This document shows positions 39,254 through 49,754 of a stretch of DNA of 64,000 nucleotides, in pieces. The translations under genes were made by a program, and so were the position numbers. The first letter of the stretch is position 1; each line of letters opens with the position of its first letter. A model generated the notes under the pieces. It did no database searches. It worked only from the letters and a program-made list of their open reading frames with translations, and had not been told where the DNA came from. The DNA is from Pseudoalteromonas sp. MMG007 (lineage in GTDB: Bacteria; Pseudomonadota; Gammaproteobacteria; Enterobacterales; Alteromonadaceae): positions 124,001 to 188,000 of the forward strand of contig NZ_JAGJEI010000001.1 of assembly GCF_018100985.1 (NCBI RefSeq), read 5' to 3'.

Positions 39254-40365
39254 GCATTAACATTGCTTTTATTTGGCTGTTTTATAGAGTCTTGGTAAGC
39301 GCTAATTTTATTATTATCGCTTATATACACTAAGTTTCGGCCATTCTTTTTAGCCGTGTAAAGTGCTTTATCGGCTTGTTCTAAAGTACTAAGTACGGTG
39401 CTGCCAAACTTAATGTGGGTTACGCCAATACTAATTGTTATTGGAATGTTTGCTACAGGGTTTTCCTTAATATACTTTTTTAATTGATTAGCCTGTGTTG
39501 TTACATCAGCAAGTGACTCGCCTGTTAAAATAACAGTAAACTCTTCACCACCCCACCTAGCTATTAATGTGTTAGGTGGTAGCTTATCTTTTAGTATATT
39601 AGCAAACTCGCTAAGTACACGATCACCGACTAGGTGTCCGTATGTGTCATTAACTTTTTTAAAGTGATCTATATCGCATATCAGTAGATAATTTGTGCTT
39701 TGTACATCTTCATCTTTAGCAATTAACCGCAATAATTCAGAATCAAATTTTTGTCTATTATACAGCCCTGTTAATTTGTCTGTTTCAGCTAAGTGTTGTA
39801 CTTCTATATTACGCGTTGCTAAATGTTGGTATGCTGAAAAGCGGGTTTTTTCATAAAACCTAAAAATTAAAATATGTGCAAGGCTTACTTCAATAAGGTT
39901 AAATAAAGAGCCTAAGCCAATTGTTATGGTTTGCTGCTGTTGTAAGTAAACCAGGTATACACAAACACCAAAAGCGACTGCACTAAATATACTCCCCCAA
40001 TTTCTGCCCACTAAAAAGAATGTGAATGGCGGAATAAGCGTAGCCCAAAATAAAGAATAGGCATGGCCTCGAACAGAAATCACAAACATTAAAATCAAGC
40101 TAACAACCATAAATGTGACTGCCCAAGCCGCTATATTTACATTGGCAGTTTTATTAAACCAAATATAAATTCCCAGCGATACAAATAGGCCAAAAGCATC
40201 AATAAGCGCGAGTTCGTAACTTGCAAAATAAAAGAGATTAAGCAAAGTTAATATTAAAAAATAGCTAGTTGTAATGAGTAAAGAGTGGGCAATTAAGCGA
40301 GTGCACCAAAAGTTTTTGTGATCTTTAGGGTACTGTGGAATATTTTTGTACCAAAAGCTTAACAT
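39250..40365 (-). CDS. Membrane-bound diguanylate cyclase (GGDEF)
   Basis: The 371-residue protein has an N-terminal membrane region with about six hydrophobic helices (about 25-175) and a C-terminal GGDEF domain (about 195-355). The active-site motif is GGEEF (272-276) with the preceding DIDHFKKVND metal site, so it should make cyclic di-GMP from two GTP. The inhibitory RxxD site expected at 263-266 reads PPNT, so product inhibition through the I-site is probably absent. No EAL domain is present. The sensory input is unknown. Confidence 0.93.
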   Translation of the reverse strand: MLSFWYKNIPQYPKDHKNFWCTRLIAHSLLITTSYFLILTLLNLFYFASYELALIDAFGLFVSLGIYIWFNKTANVNIAAWAVTFMVVSLILMFVISVRGHAYSLFWATLIPPFTFFLVGRNWGSIFSAVAFGVCVYLVYLQQQQTITIGLGSLFNLIEVSLAHILIFRFYEKTRFSAYQHLATRNIEVQHLAETDKLTGLYNRQKFDSELLRLIAKDEDVQSTNYLLICDIDHFKKVNDTYGHLVGDRVLSEFANILKDKLPPNTLIARWGGEEFTVILTGESLADVTTQANQLKKYIKENPVANIPITISIGVTHIKFGSTVLSTLEQADKALYTAKKNGRNLVYISDNNKISAYQDSIKQPNKSNVNA

Positions 40366-40554
40366 AACAAGTGACCCATATTTGTATACTATTATTATAG
40401 GGATTATTACTGATATACAATTATTATTATAGTTTTAATGTCGCGCTGTGTAGGTGGCATGTAATATTTCTCAATGTGTACAGCGGATTTGTAGTTATAT
40501 TTAACAGAGAATAGTTGCTCATGGCGCTTAGATTGCACAGCTTTAAAAACAAAG

Positions 40555-40587
40555 AAGCCGATAATGCATATGCAATATCGGCTTTTT
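40555..40587. terminator. Terminator hairpin, related to 28967
   Basis: AAGCCGATAATGCA / TGCAATATCGGCTT hairpin with one A-A mismatch, 21 bp beyond the ppaC stop codon. It shares sequence with the hairpin at 28967-29001. Confidence 0.78.
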
Positions 40588-40607
40588 AGCGTTATTTATT
40601 TAAGCTA

Positions 40608-41534
40608 TTAAGCTTTAGCAAACGCATCTTGTAGTGGTGGTACTACTTGCTTTTTACGGCTTAATACACCATCTAACCACACTTTATCATTTTCTGGTTT
40701 TACGCCGTAAGCCTGCTCAACTAGGTTTGCATCGTCTGAGACAATTAGCATTTGTGAGCCTTCTTTCATGATATCGGTAAGCAGTAAAAATACAGAGTGA
40801 CGATTACCTTCAGTTTTAAGTTTTGCAATATCAGCTTCAAGGTCAGCTTTAATATCGTCAAACACAGCAAGGTCGATTACTTCTAGTTGGCCAATACCTA
40901 CTAGGTTACCGTTCATGTTGAAATCTTTAAAGTCACGCATAACTAAGTCACGTGCAGGTGTATCTTCTACTGCAGACTTAACGCGGAACATATCCATGCC
41001 TAGTTCTTTAAAGTCTTCAACACCCGCAATTTCAGCAAGTGCTTCAACACATTTAATATCGGCAGTGGTACATGTAGGCGATTTAAATATTACGGTGTCG
41101 CTTAAAATTGCACACATCATAATACCTGCGATGTCCTTAGGGATTTCTACGCTGTAAAAATCGTACATCATTTTAATAATCGTGTTTGAACAGCCCACAG
41201 GACGGATCCAACATTCAAGCGGAGTAGATGATGTTAAATCACCTAATTTATGGTGATCTACCACGCCAACAACACGGGCTTGGTCGATATCATCAGGTGC
41301 TTGTGTTTTTTCTGTGTGATCCACAATATACACATCTTCGCCCGCGTAGCTTAATTTAAGCTCAGGTGCTTCGAAGCCAAATTTATCAAGGATAAATTGA
41401 GTTTCTGGTGAAACTTCACCAAGACGAGTTGGTATTGCCGGCTCATCAATTTGGTTTTTTAAATAAGCCAGTGCAATTGCACCACAAATAGAATCTGAAT
41501 CTGGGATTTTATGGCCCACTACATACATAGACAT
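40608..41534 (-). CDS. ppaC: Manganese-dependent inorganic pyrophosphatase (family II)
   Basis: This 308-residue DHH-family enzyme hydrolyses pyrophosphate. The N-terminal metal site is in VGHKIPDSDSICGA, the DHH motif in VGVVDHHKLGD, and the C-terminal DHHA2 domain ends with RKKQVVPPL. No CBS domains are present. Family II PPases need Mn2+ or Co2+ and are common in marine gammaproteobacteria such as Vibrio and Alteromonas. A GGAGTTCC-like RBS lies before the ATG. The protein is cytosolic. Confidence 0.96.
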   Translation of the reverse strand: MSMYVVGHKIPDSDSICGAIALAYLKNQIDEPAIPTRLGEVSPETQFILDKFGFEAPELKLSYAGEDVYIVDHTEKTQAPDDIDQARVVGVVDHHKLGDLTSSTPLECWIRPVGCSNTIIKMMYDFYSVEIPKDIAGIMMCAILSDTVIFKSPTCTTADIKCVEALAEIAGVEDFKELGMDMFRVKSAVEDTPARDLVMRDFKDFNMNGNLVGIGQLEVIDLAVFDDIKADLEADIAKLKTEGNRHSVFLLLTDIMKEGSQMLIVSDDANLVEQAYGVKPENDKVWLDGVLSRKKQVVPPLQDAFAKA

Positions 41535-41652
41535 TGACGGAACTCCTTTAAATTTGCCGATATTCTAACAAAGTCTGCGGCCTTTAACATATAGACAGTG
41601 CAATTAAGTTTTAGTTACACTTTAAAATCTTGAATTTACTGAGTGTACAAAT

Positions 41653-42168
41653 ATGCGACTGGGCCGTAAAGGGTGGAACAACGTTATAATTTTTTCAATG
41701 TTGATTATGATCTTCTTTTTAAATGGCTGGCATAAGCAATTTTTGGGAGGGGAGGATAAACCAGCATTACAAGCAGTGCTTCCTAAGCAAAGTTTTGTAT
41801 TAACACTTAAGTTTGTTGATCAAAAGATTGAACGTATAGGTACTAGCTGGCGTACAACACCACTACAAAAAGATGCCCCGCTTATTTGGCTGGCAACTGA
41901 GCAGCAACTTAAAGATTTAGTTAACTATTGGCAAAATGCGCAGTTGATGGGTGTTAATGAGTCAGTAGTTTTTAATCCTAATTCACCTTTATATGTTGCC
42001 ACCTTTGAGCTTGCGGGAGAGAGTCTTCCTTGGGTTTACTTGCTATATAAAGGAGCAGGGCAATATTATTTGCTAGAAAAAAATAGCCAGCGAATACTCG
42101 CTCTTGATTTAAGTACTGCACAGCAGTTGTTTCCAAGTTTTGATTTTTCACAAAGTGAGTCTAATTAA
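41653..42168 (+). CDS. Unknown single-pass membrane protein upstream of mutM
   Basis: I do not recognise this 171-residue protein. It has a short basic N-terminus ([10 protein letters not shown]) and one hydrophobic helix (about 11-28, [16 protein letters not shown]), so it is probably anchored in the inner membrane with the rest outside. The soluble part has no cysteines and no clear motif, with aromatic residues around [18 protein letters not shown]. It overlaps the mutM start codon by one base, so the two are translationally coupled. This may be a conserved Alteromonadales gene linked to mutM. Confidence 0.75.
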   Translation: MRLGRKGWNNVIIFSMLIMIFFLNGWHKQFLGGEDKPALQAVLPKQSFVLTLKFVDQKIERIGTSWRTTPLQKDAPLIWLATEQQLKDLVNYWQNAQLMGVNESVVFNPNSPLYVATFELAGESLPWVYLLYKGAGQYYLLEKNSQRILALDLSTAQQLFPSFDFSQSESN

Positions 42169-42977
42169 TGCCTGAATTACCAGAGGTAGAAGTGAGCCGT
42201 ATGGGGATCACCCCCCATATAAAAAACCAGGTTGTAACTAAGGTCAATATTTATAATGCCAGTATGCGCTGGCCAGTCCCTGATGATGTTTACCAGCTAG
42301 AAGGGTTAACTGTTACTAGTATTGAGCGCCGTGCAAAGTATTTATTACTGCACTGTGAGCTTGGGAGCACTATTTTACATTTAGGTATGTCGGGTAATTT
42401 GCGGGTTGTAGATAAAAGCGAGCCTTTAAAAAAGCACGACCATGTAGAATTTGTGTTTGGAAATAATAAGGCGCTGCGATTAAACGATCCACGCCGATTT
42501 GGTTGCTGCTTATGGCAAGAGCCTGGTGAAGTACATAAGTTGCTCTCTAAGCTTGGCCCTGAGCCATTGACTGATGATTTTTTTGCAAAGCGGGTATACG
42601 AGCAGTCACGCAATAAAAAAGTACCTGTTAAGCAGTTTATTATGGATAACGCTGTGGTTGTTGGAGTAGGAAATATTTACGCTAACGAGTCATTGTTTAA
42701 AGCTGGGATACATCCAAAGCGCGAAGCTGGGAAGGTTTCCCTTAAACGCTATCAAGCGCTTATCCCTATAATAAAAGACACGCTTGCTGCCGCCATAACT
42801 CAAGGCGGCACAACCCTTAAAGACTTTGCGCAAAGTGATGGTAAGCCAGGCTATTTTGCACAAGAGTTATTAGTGTATGGGCGAAAAGGAAAGCCCTGTT
42901 TAACATGTGGTAATGAGCTGGAAGAAATAAGGCTTGGGCAGCGTAGTACCGTTTTTTGTTCAAACTGCCAAGAGTAA
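42168..42977 (+). CDS. mutM: Formamidopyrimidine-DNA glycosylase (Fpg/MutM)
   Basis: MutM removes 8-oxoguanine and formamidopyrimidines from DNA and nicks the abasic site. The 269-residue protein begins with the catalytic PELPEVE (Pro1 nucleophile after Met removal) and contains the conserved Lys in LGMSGNLR. The helix-two-turn-helix is in [12 protein letters not shown], and a C-terminal zinc finger has C-x2-C...C-x2-C (CLTCGNE and CSNCQE). It overlaps the preceding gene by one base and is followed by a strong terminator. Confidence 0.97.
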   Translation: MPELPEVEVSRMGITPHIKNQVVTKVNIYNASMRWPVPDDVYQLEGLTVTSIERRAKYLLLHCELGSTILHLGMSGNLRVVDKSEPLKKHDHVEFVFGNNKALRLNDPRRFGCCLWQEPGEVHKLLSKLGPEPLTDDFFAKRVYEQSRNKKVPVKQFIMDNAVVVGVGNIYANESLFKAGIHPKREAGKVSLKRYQALIPIIKDTLAAAITQGGTTLKDFAQSDGKPGYFAQELLVYGRKGKPCLTCGNELEEIRLGQRSTVFCSNCQE

Positions 42978-43005
42978 TCATCTTTGCATTTTTAGTGCTA
43001 TAAAG

Positions 43006-43042
43006 AAAAACCCCGTTAGCACATAGTGCTAACGGGGTTTTT
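43006..43042 (+). terminator. mutM terminator
   Basis: AAAAACCCCGTTAGCAC ATA GTGCTAACGGGGTTTTT, a perfect 17-bp stem with a 3-base loop. Confidence 0.92.
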
Positions 43043-43062
43043 ATTATGTATAAAGCGTTTTA

Positions 43063-43269
43063 TACCAATACACAATAATACTTAATCATTTTGCGGGGCT
43101 AAACGTGCTGCTACCTGCGTTAAAAAACTCTCATTTACGGCTGCAGGGATGCAGAAGGTATAGCAATGCAGGAGCAATTGCCGAGAACAACTAAATAGCA
43201 AATGTTTTGCCAAGCTATCAACACGCTTTTCCAGCCTCAAAATAGATCATTTAATTAAGTCAATTGATA
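43063..43269 (+). repeat. Dispersed 207-bp intergenic repeat, copy 2
   Basis: Same element as at 17285, in the same orientation and of identical length. It starts at TACCAAT and ends at the inverted TATCAATT, with its last base adjacent to the chemoreceptor stop codon (43270). The central core is highly conserved, but the CTGCA-GGG-ATGCAG palindrome has one mismatch. The right hairpin is TAGC (43196-43199) / GCTA (43214-43217). Confidence 0.85.
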
Positions 43270-45300
43270 TTAAACTTTGAATTCGTCTACTGATAAACGT
43301 AGTTCTTCAGCAAGTTTTGCAACTTCAGAGCTTGAAATGTTTGTTTGGCTTGCGCCTTCAGCCGTTTGTTCTGCAATCGCTACAATTGACTCTAAACGTT
43401 CGCTGATCTCTTGTGCTACTTGTTGTTGCTCTAGTGCCGCAGTTGATATTTCTTCACTTACATCGTGCGCTTGTGAAACCGCAAATGTAATTGAGTCAAG
43501 CGCACTACTAGCGAGGTCTGTTTGTTCAACACACGATACTGCTCGTTGCTTACCTTTCCCCATTGCTGTTACAGCGGCTTCAGCCCCTGTCTGTAAAGAT
43601 TCAATCATCGATTGTATCTCTTGAGTAGATTCTTGTGTTTTACTCGCTAAAGAACGCACTTCGTCTGCTACAACCGCGAAGCCTCGGCCATATTCACCCG
43701 CACGTGCAGCTTCAATAGCGGCATTGAGGGCCAGTAAGTTAGTTTGCTCAGCAATACCGCGTATAACATCTAAAATACTACCAATTGATGCACTATCTTG
43801 GTGTAGTTTATTTATAACTTGCGACGCGTCATCTACTTCGCGTGCTAACTGCTCAATAGTTGCTTTATTTTGATTTGAAATGCCTTTAACGCGTTCCGCC
43901 TCTTTATCGGCATTTTTAATTTCGCTTAACGCTTGTTGAGCACTGCCACTTACCGTTTGTGAAGTGCTGCTCATTTCAGTTGTTGCCGTAGCTGCTTGTT
44001 CAACTTGTGCCTGCTGGTTACGAATTGCTTGGCTTGATTCTGCAGTAATTGCAGAAGTTTGCTCTGATGCAGCAGCAAGTTGGGTAGAGCGAGAAATAAT
44101 GCCTTTAATTAAGCTACGTAGGCTGTCTATTAAGGTATTACAGCTTTTAGATAGTTCGCCAAACTCATCTTTAGCACTGTCGTCTAAACGCTGGGTCATA
44201 TCGCCGCTGGCTACAATGTCTAAAATACGGTTAACTTCAGCGAGTGGTTTAGTAATACGACTCACTGTAATAATAGCAATAGCAATGGCAATTAAAGTGG
44301 CAATAATCATACCTACCCATGTCCATAAATTAGCTGAGTCTACATCGCTGCGCACGCCTTGCTGCAATTGAAATGCAACGTCACTGGCTTGTTTTACTAA
44401 CTCATCAATTTGGTTAAGTGCCATTTGGGTTGCTTGTTCTGATTGAGCAAGCTCTGATTCTGTCAGTGTAATCGCATCAATTAAGCGCTTTTTATTAGCG
44501 GCTAATCCGTTGTTACCTTTTATGTTGCTCTCTAACGTATCGACATACTCTTTAAGGCTTATGTACAAGTCACTATGTGTTTGTTCTATTGCTGGTTTAA
44601 TAAGAGCAAGTGTGCGGGTAACTTCATCAAGGTAATAAGTTTGCTCATTTTTAACAATATCGAGCGTACTGAGTGTTTTTACAGTTAGCATATCGGTGCT
44701 GTTACTTACGACCGACATAAAGTTGTTTTCTAGGTTGTTTGCAGCTTGATAAGCACGGGGGTTGTTTTGCTCAAACCCATCAATATCAATAATGTCTAAT
44801 ACGACGGAGTTAGCATCTTCAGCGCTTAACTCAATATCCTCAAGTTGCGCGATTAAAGCTTTATTAAGTGCAAGCTGTTTGCTTTTGTCTGTTAGTAAGC
44901 TTTCTACTGTACTTAAAAAGCTTAAGTAAGTTTTTTCTACGTTTTGGCTGCTTTGATTAAGTGTAGTGTCGTTTTTAACTACTTCTTGCAGTTCTCGATG
45001 TAGTGTATTGAATAGCTGTTTTTGTTCATCAACTTGTCTTTTTATTGGTTCTAATTCTTTAGCTGATGAAGTGTAAAAGCTAGCTTGAGCGGCTTTACTC
45101 ATTAAAATAAATTCAGCTTGTAACTCTGAGCTTTTATTTAATGCTGGAAGTGATAGTTGATTCACTTTTTGAGTAGAGCGATCGATGTTTGCTATTTTTA
45201 TTAAGGAGTTACCGCCAATTATTAGTAATAACAGGGTAATAAATATAAAACCACCCCAAATACGTTGGCTTACTGTTAGGTTCATAAGTCTTCCACTCAA
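43270..45300 (-). CDS. Methyl-accepting chemotaxis protein
   Basis: The 676-residue chemoreceptor has an N-terminal membrane helix (about 13-33), a large helical periplasmic sensor of the four-helix bundle or double-bundle type (about 34-325), a second membrane helix (about 328-350), a HAMP domain (about 350-405) and the cytoplasmic signalling coiled coil. The hairpin tip [23 protein letters not shown] is perfect. No C-terminal NWxxF pentapeptide is present. The ligand is unknown. A GGAAGAC RBS lies upstream of the ATG. Confidence 0.95.
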   Translation of the reverse strand: MSGRLMNLTVSQRIWGGFIFITLLLLIIGGNSLIKIANIDRSTQKVNQLSLPALNKSSELQAEFILMSKAAQASFYTSSAKELEPIKRQVDEQKQLFNTLHRELQEVVKNDTTLNQSSQNVEKTYLSFLSTVESLLTDKSKQLALNKALIAQLEDIELSAEDANSVVLDIIDIDGFEQNNPRAYQAANNLENNFMSVVSNSTDMLTVKTLSTLDIVKNEQTYYLDEVTRTLALIKPAIEQTHSDLYISLKEYVDTLESNIKGNNGLAANKKRLIDAITLTESELAQSEQATQMALNQIDELVKQASDVAFQLQQGVRSDVDSANLWTWVGMIIATLIAIAIAIITVSRITKPLAEVNRILDIVASGDMTQRLDDSAKDEFGELSKSCNTLIDSLRSLIKGIISRSTQLAAASEQTSAITAESSQAIRNQQAQVEQAATATTEMSSTSQTVSGSAQQALSEIKNADKEAERVKGISNQNKATIEQLAREVDDASQVINKLHQDSASIGSILDVIRGIAEQTNLLALNAAIEAARAGEYGRGFAVVADEVRSLASKTQESTQEIQSMIESLQTGAEAAVTAMGKGKQRAVSCVEQTDLASSALDSITFAVSQAHDVSEEISTAALEQQQVAQEISERLESIVAIAEQTAEGASQTNISSSEVAKLAEELRLSVDEFKV

Positions 45301-45421
45301 AAATACTTTAATTAAATCTTATCGGCGTTTGTAGCAATAAGTTAAGTAATTAAAATCAATTACTTCAATTAATTTTAACTTTCAATTTATAAATCTAACA
45401 GATGTATTATTTTATTTCAGT

Positions 45422-46240
45422 TTATTTAGGCAAAAGGTGGGATTTTTCTACAATTAACTTTTTACTACTTAACTCCATTAGGGTCATACTTCCCCCCCAC
45501 ACACAGCCAGTATCTAAGGCATGAATAGAGGGGGTTTCTGTTTTACCCTTAAGCGCAGCCCAATGGCCAAAAATAATATCGTGCTTTGTATTTACTATAT
45601 TTGGGTGTTTAAACCAAGGGGTCAGTTCGCGGCTATCAGTTATTGCGCCTTTTGCATTAAGCTCTAATTGATTATTAGCCGTTAAAAAACGCATACGAGT
45701 AAAGTAATTAACTATGTATCTAAACTTTTCAAAATCATCAAGTTCGCTTAAAAGTTTACTCGGGTGGGGCTGATACATACGCTCAAAAAATAGTTTGGCA
45801 TTACTTGATTGATAACAGGTTTTTGCAAATTCGGCGTACTTTAACGCGTTATTTATTGTCCAATCAGGGTTTAATCCTGCATGAGAAATAAAACAATCGT
45901 GTTGCTCTAGCGCTATTGCTAATGGCTGAGTTTGTAAAAAAGAAATGTAGCGACCAAGGTAAGGGCTTTCAAATATCGGGCTTAACTTGTCTTTAGGGTT
46001 AATTGGTTTATTAAGGTAGTGGCAGGCAACCATATGAAGGTCGTGATTACCTAAAGTGATGGTCATACTATCTTGGTGTTTATAAATGAAGTCTAGGCAA
46101 GCAAGAGAGTCAGGCCCTCTGGCTACAACATCGCCAACTAAATATAAGTGATCTCGACTTGGGTTAAAATTAACGCGTTGTAAAAGGGTGTTAAATTCAC
46201 TAAAACACCCTTGTAAATCACCTATTGCGTAATCGGCCAT
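45422..46240 (-). CDS. apaH: Diadenosine tetraphosphatase (symmetrical) ApaH
   Basis: ApaH splits Ap4A to two ADP and has RNA decapping activity in E. coli. The 272-residue metallophosphoesterase has the motifs GDLQGCF, GDVVARGPDS, LGNHDLH and a late FGHWAALKG with GCVWGG. It is the last gene of the lptD-surA-pdxA-rsmA-apaG-apaH operon, eight bases after apaG. Confidence 0.96.
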   Translation of the reverse strand: MADYAIGDLQGCFSEFNTLLQRVNFNPSRDHLYLVGDVVARGPDSLACLDFIYKHQDSMTITLGNHDLHMVACHYLNKPINPKDKLSPIFESPYLGRYISFLQTQPLAIALEQHDCFISHAGLNPDWTINNALKYAEFAKTCYQSSNAKLFFERMYQPHPSKLLSELDDFEKFRYIVNYFTRMRFLTANNQLELNAKGAITDSRELTPWFKHPNIVNTKHDIIFGHWAALKGKTETPSIHALDTGCVWGGSMTLMELSSKKLIVEKSHLLPK

Positions 46241-46248
46241 CGATACAC

Positions 46249-46638
46249 TTAATGTAAAATGTTAGGGCAGGCCAAACGAAACACATTGATAGGTGCCTGA
46301 AACTCAGAGCCAAACTCGTTACGTAGTGTGTAATGACCCTGCATTGTACCCACTGGCGTATCTAAAATAGCACCACTGGTGTATTTATAACTTTCACCAG
46401 GGGCAATATCTGGCATTTCGCCTACAACACCTTCACCTTCAACTTCGACTTCTTTGCCATTTGCATCAGTGATTAACCAATAACGACTTAGTAGCTTAGC
46501 ACTACAAAGACTATGATTTTTAATTGTTACTGAGTAAGCAAATACATATTTTTCAAGCTCAGGTTGAGATTGGCCTTCTACGTAAAATGTTTCTACAGAT
46601 ACCTTTACAGGCGATCCTATATTACTGCTTGTTGTCAT
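46249..46638 (-). CDS. apaG: ApaG protein
   Basis: The 129-residue protein has the fibronectin-III-like ApaG/DUF525 fold. [41 protein letters not shown] and GTMQGHY are conserved. Its function is unsettled; structural work suggests pyrophosphate or phosphate-compound binding. The start overlaps rsmA by 17 bases, and it precedes apaH by 8 bases, so it is translationally coupled. Confidence 0.96.
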   Translation of the reverse strand: MTTSSNIGSPVKVSVETFYVEGQSQPELEKYVFAYSVTIKNHSLCSAKLLSRYWLITDANGKEVEVEGEGVVGEMPDIAPGESYKYTSGAILDTPVGTMQGHYTLRNEFGSEFQAPINVFRLACPNILH

Positions 46639-47428
46639 AAATCCAGTTAGCTATATCAATAAATTGTTGTAACGATAGGCTTTCAGCACGAAGAGTAATA
46701 TCTATACCAATGCTTGTAAGCTCATCGGCTGTTAATAAGTTGCCTAAGCTATTTCGTAATGTTTTGCGGCGCTGGTTAAACGCTTCTAAACATACTGTGT
46801 TTAAAATTTTCACGCTTTTAGCTGTGCGTTGCTCTGCCTTTTTAGGGATTAAGCGAATAACTGCAGAATCAACCTTTGGAGCAGGTTTAAAGCACTCTGG
46901 CGGCACTTCTACTACAGGCATTGCATTACAGTAATACTGGGTCATAACACTTAAACGGCCAAATGTTTTACTGCCAGGACCTGCGACCATGCGCTTAACG
47001 ACTTCTTTTTGCAGCATAAAGTGCATGTGCTCAATATGATCAGCAAATTCAAAAAGATGAAATAGCAAAGGCGTAGAAATATTGTAAGGTAAGTTACCAA
47101 ACACTTTTAATTTTTTGTCATCACGTACCAAGCTTGCAAAGTCAAACTTCATTGCATCGCCTTGGTTTACCGTCAACTTAGGACCTAAAAATGGGTGCTC
47201 AATTAAACGTTGTGCTAAATCTTTGTCTAATTCAACAACCGTTAAATGGCCGCTTAAATCAGCCACAGGCTCAGTAATAGCGCCAAGGCCTGGGCCTATT
47301 TCTACTAAGTTGTCTTCTGGTTTAGGATCTATTGCGGTGACTATTTTATCGATGATAGATTCATCAAATAAAAAGTTTTGTCCAAAACGTTTACGGGCGC
47401 GGTGTCCTAAATGTACTTTATCGGTCAT
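46622..47428 (-). CDS. rsmA: 16S rRNA dimethyladenosine transferase RsmA (KsgA)
   Basis: RsmA methylates A1518 and A1519 of 16S rRNA, a late 30S assembly step; loss gives kasugamycin resistance. The 268-residue SAM enzyme begins with [12 protein letters not shown] and has [11 protein letters not shown] (motif I), [17 protein letters not shown] and the catalytic NLPYNIS motif near 115. The start overlaps pdxA by four bases and apaG overlaps its end. It is cytosolic. Confidence 0.97.
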   Translation of the reverse strand: MTDKVHLGHRARKRFGQNFLFDESIIDKIVTAIDPKPEDNLVEIGPGLGAITEPVADLSGHLTVVELDKDLAQRLIEHPFLGPKLTVNQGDAMKFDFASLVRDDKKLKVFGNLPYNISTPLLFHLFEFADHIEHMHFMLQKEVVKRMVAGPGSKTFGRLSVMTQYYCNAMPVVEVPPECFKPAPKVDSAVIRLIPKKAEQRTAKSVKILNTVCLEAFNQRRKTLRNSLGNLLTADELTSIGIDITLRAESLSLQQFIDIANWIYDNKQ

Positions 47429-48417
47429 TGATTCTGTGCTTTTTCTTGGGCGAGCTTAATTGCTTCGCGGATCGCTAATTCAAAACTGCCAACGTCAGCG
47501 GTTCCAGTGCCTGCTAAATCTAGCGCAGTACCGTGGTCAACTGAGGTGCGGATAAATGGTAAGCCTAAGGTAATATTTACCGATTTACCAAATCCCTTGT
47601 ATTTTAGCACAGGTAATCCCTGATCGTGATACATAGCAAGCACAGCATCGGCTTCAGATAAGTATTTATCTTGAAATAGGGTGTCAGCTGGCAGTGGGCC
47701 AATTAAGTTCATGCCTTGGCTATTAAGCAGTTCAAGCGTTGGGGAAATTGTTTCTATTTCCTCAGTACCTAAATGTCCATCTTCACCTGCATGTGGGTTT
47801 AAACCACACACTAAAATACGTGGTTTTTCTATACCAAACTTAGTTTGTAAGTCGTGATTTAAAATACTCGCTACTTTAGTTAAACGCTCTGGTGTAATAG
47901 CGCGAGATACATAGGCAAGTGGAATATGAGTAGTTACAAGGGCAACACGTAAGCCTTCAGTTGCTAGCATCATTACTACATCGGCGGTATTTGATTGCTG
48001 TGCAAAATATTCAGTGTGGCCACTGAACGAAATACCCGCTTTATTTATAATACCTTTGTGAACAGGACCTGTAACAACAGCGTCGAAGCTACCGTCCATG
48101 TTTTTCTCGCTTGCTATGCGCAAGGTATCTAGTACGTATTGGCCGTTACCGTCATCAAGTACACCAAGCTCTACATCCACACCTAAGTCAACTTGATGAA
48201 TGTATAAACTGCCCGCAGGGGCGACCATTGCTGGCGCGTTTTCATCAAATTCAATTAAGTTTATTGTTAAGCCTAAATGCTCAGCACGCTCTTTTAATAG
48301 TTTGCCATCAGCAATAGCTACTAGTTGAGCGTCCCACGCTTGCTGAGCAAGCGTGAGTAGCAAATCTGGGCCAATACCGGCAGGTTCACCCGGGGTAATA
48401 GCAATTCGTAAGGTCAT
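47425..48417 (-). CDS. pdxA: 4-hydroxythreonine-4-phosphate dehydrogenase
   Basis: PdxA oxidises 4-phosphohydroxy-threonine in the DXP-dependent pyridoxal phosphate pathway. The 330-residue protein starts with [13 protein letters not shown] and has [12 protein letters not shown] and FSGHTEYFA. Metal ligands include the His of LVTTHIPL, the His of [12 protein letters not shown] and HAGE. It starts two bases after surA and ends four bases into rsmA, showing a tight operon. Confidence 0.97.
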   Translation of the reverse strand: MTLRIAITPGEPAGIGPDLLLTLAQQAWDAQLVAIADGKLLKERAEHLGLTINLIEFDENAPAMVAPAGSLYIHQVDLGVDVELGVLDDGNGQYVLDTLRIASEKNMDGSFDAVVTGPVHKGIINKAGISFSGHTEYFAQQSNTADVVMMLATEGLRVALVTTHIPLAYVSRAITPERLTKVASILNHDLQTKFGIEKPRILVCGLNPHAGEDGHLGTEEIETISPTLELLNSQGMNLIGPLPADTLFQDKYLSEADAVLAMYHDQGLPVLKYKGFGKSVNITLGLPFIRTSVDHGTALDLAGTGTADVGSFELAIREAIKLAQEKAQNQ

Positions 48418-48419
48418 AT

Positions 48420-49715
48420 TTATTGTTCTGTTGGGAAAATTTCAACGTGAGCTTGCTCGCGCATTTCTTGCTGCCAGTTGAAACTTTCTTCCTTAAATTT
48501 ACGGTTAAATAACATGCCGTGAGCACGGTTACGTTTAGCAAGTTCTGTTTTATCAGCTACGCGTTTTCCTAGTAGCTGAACAATGTGCCAACCAAATTGC
48601 GTTCTGAACGGCTCGCTTATTTCATCTTGCTCAAGAGAAAGTAACGTATCTTTAAACGCGGGTACGTAGGTCGTAGGATCAGTCCAGTCGTATTCACCAC
48701 CTTTAAGTGCTGAGCCTGGATCTTCAGAATATTCTTTAGCAAGCTCAGCAAAATCAGCTTTACCAGCTCGTAAGTCTTTTGCAAAACCGGCAAGCATAGA
48801 GCGTGCTTTTTCTTCGCTTAAAATAATAGATGGCTTAATAAGAATGTGACGAGAACGAACCTCTGTAGTTTCTACTACTTGCAGGCCACGTATGTCTTGT
48901 ACTTTGATTATATGAAAACCAGCGCCTGAGCGAAGAGGACCAACGATAGCGCCTTTTTTCTTACCCTTTACTGCTTCAGCAAAAAGCGATGGCATTTCAT
49001 TAATACCCATATAACCAAGCTGACCACCTTCAAGTGCTTGAGAACCACTTGATGATGAAATAGCAATACGTTTAAATTCTTGGCCGTCGTTTAATAGCTC
49101 AATAACTTTATCTGCACGTGTCTTAGCGCTAGTAATCTCTTCAGCGGTAGCATCGTTAGGGATATCAATTAAAATATGGCCAATATCGTACTCTTCAGCA
49201 TTTTGACCTTGGGTTTCCATAATTTTTAAAAGGTTATCAACTTCTTGCTCGCTGATATAAATACGGCGATCAACGTTGGCACGCGTGACTTGTTGGGTGG
49301 TTATTTCTTTACGAATTTCTTCACGGTAGCTTTGAAAGCTTTCACCAGCACCTTCAATAGTACGGCGCAAATCGGCAATAGTACCGCCTTGCTCTTTAGC
49401 CATATTGGCAAGTGTTTGATCCAGTTGGCTGTCTGAAATTTGTAGGCCCATACGCTCAGCCATTTGCATCATAAGCGCTTGGTTTACTAAACGTTCAACA
49501 GCTTGTACACGAAGCGTTTCGTCTTTTGGAAGCTGTTGGCCTTGCTCTGCTGCTTGCTTTTTAACACGATTAATTATGGTGTCTACTTCGCTTTTTAAAA
49601 TTACGCCTTGGTTTACAACGCCTATAACTTTATCAATTTCTACTGGTGCAGCCATTGCACTTTGACAAAGATTGATACTTAAAACTGCTGATGTTAATAA
49701 TTTTTTTAAATTCAT
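48420..49715 (-). CDS. surA: Periplasmic chaperone / peptidyl-prolyl isomerase SurA
   Basis: SurA escorts outer-membrane beta-barrel proteins, including LptD. The 431-residue precursor has a signal peptide ([22 protein letters not shown]). The N-terminal chaperone region (about 24-170) is followed by two parvulin-type PPIase domains (about 175-275 and 290-385; [20 protein letters not shown] and [16 protein letters not shown]), and a C-terminal helix closes the chaperone module. It lies directly after lptD, its main client. Confidence 0.97.
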   Translation of the reverse strand: MNLKKLLTSAVLSINLCQSAMAAPVEIDKVIGVVNQGVILKSEVDTIINRVKKQAAEQGQQLPKDETLRVQAVERLVNQALMMQMAERMGLQISDSQLDQTLANMAKEQGGTIADLRRTIEGAGESFQSYREEIRKEITTQQVTRANVDRRIYISEQEVDNLLKIMETQGQNAEEYDIGHILIDIPNDATAEEITSAKTRADKVIELLNDGQEFKRIAISSSSGSQALEGGQLGYMGINEMPSLFAEAVKGKKKGAIVGPLRSGAGFHIIKVQDIRGLQVVETTEVRSRHILIKPSIILSEEKARSMLAGFAKDLRAGKADFAELAKEYSEDPGSALKGGEYDWTDPTTYVPAFKDTLLSLEQDEISEPFRTQFGWHIVQLLGKRVADKTELAKRNRAHGMLFNRKFKEESFNWQQEMREQAHVEIFPTEQ

Positions 49716-49754
49716 ATTCTTTTTACTACTCTTGCTAATAGTACTGTTGTGATA

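Noticed and set aside
43006..43042. 17-bp perfect stem considered as part of the dispersed repeat
   Set aside because: It has an A/T-flanked terminator form and lies outside the repeat ends. It is simply the mutM terminator.
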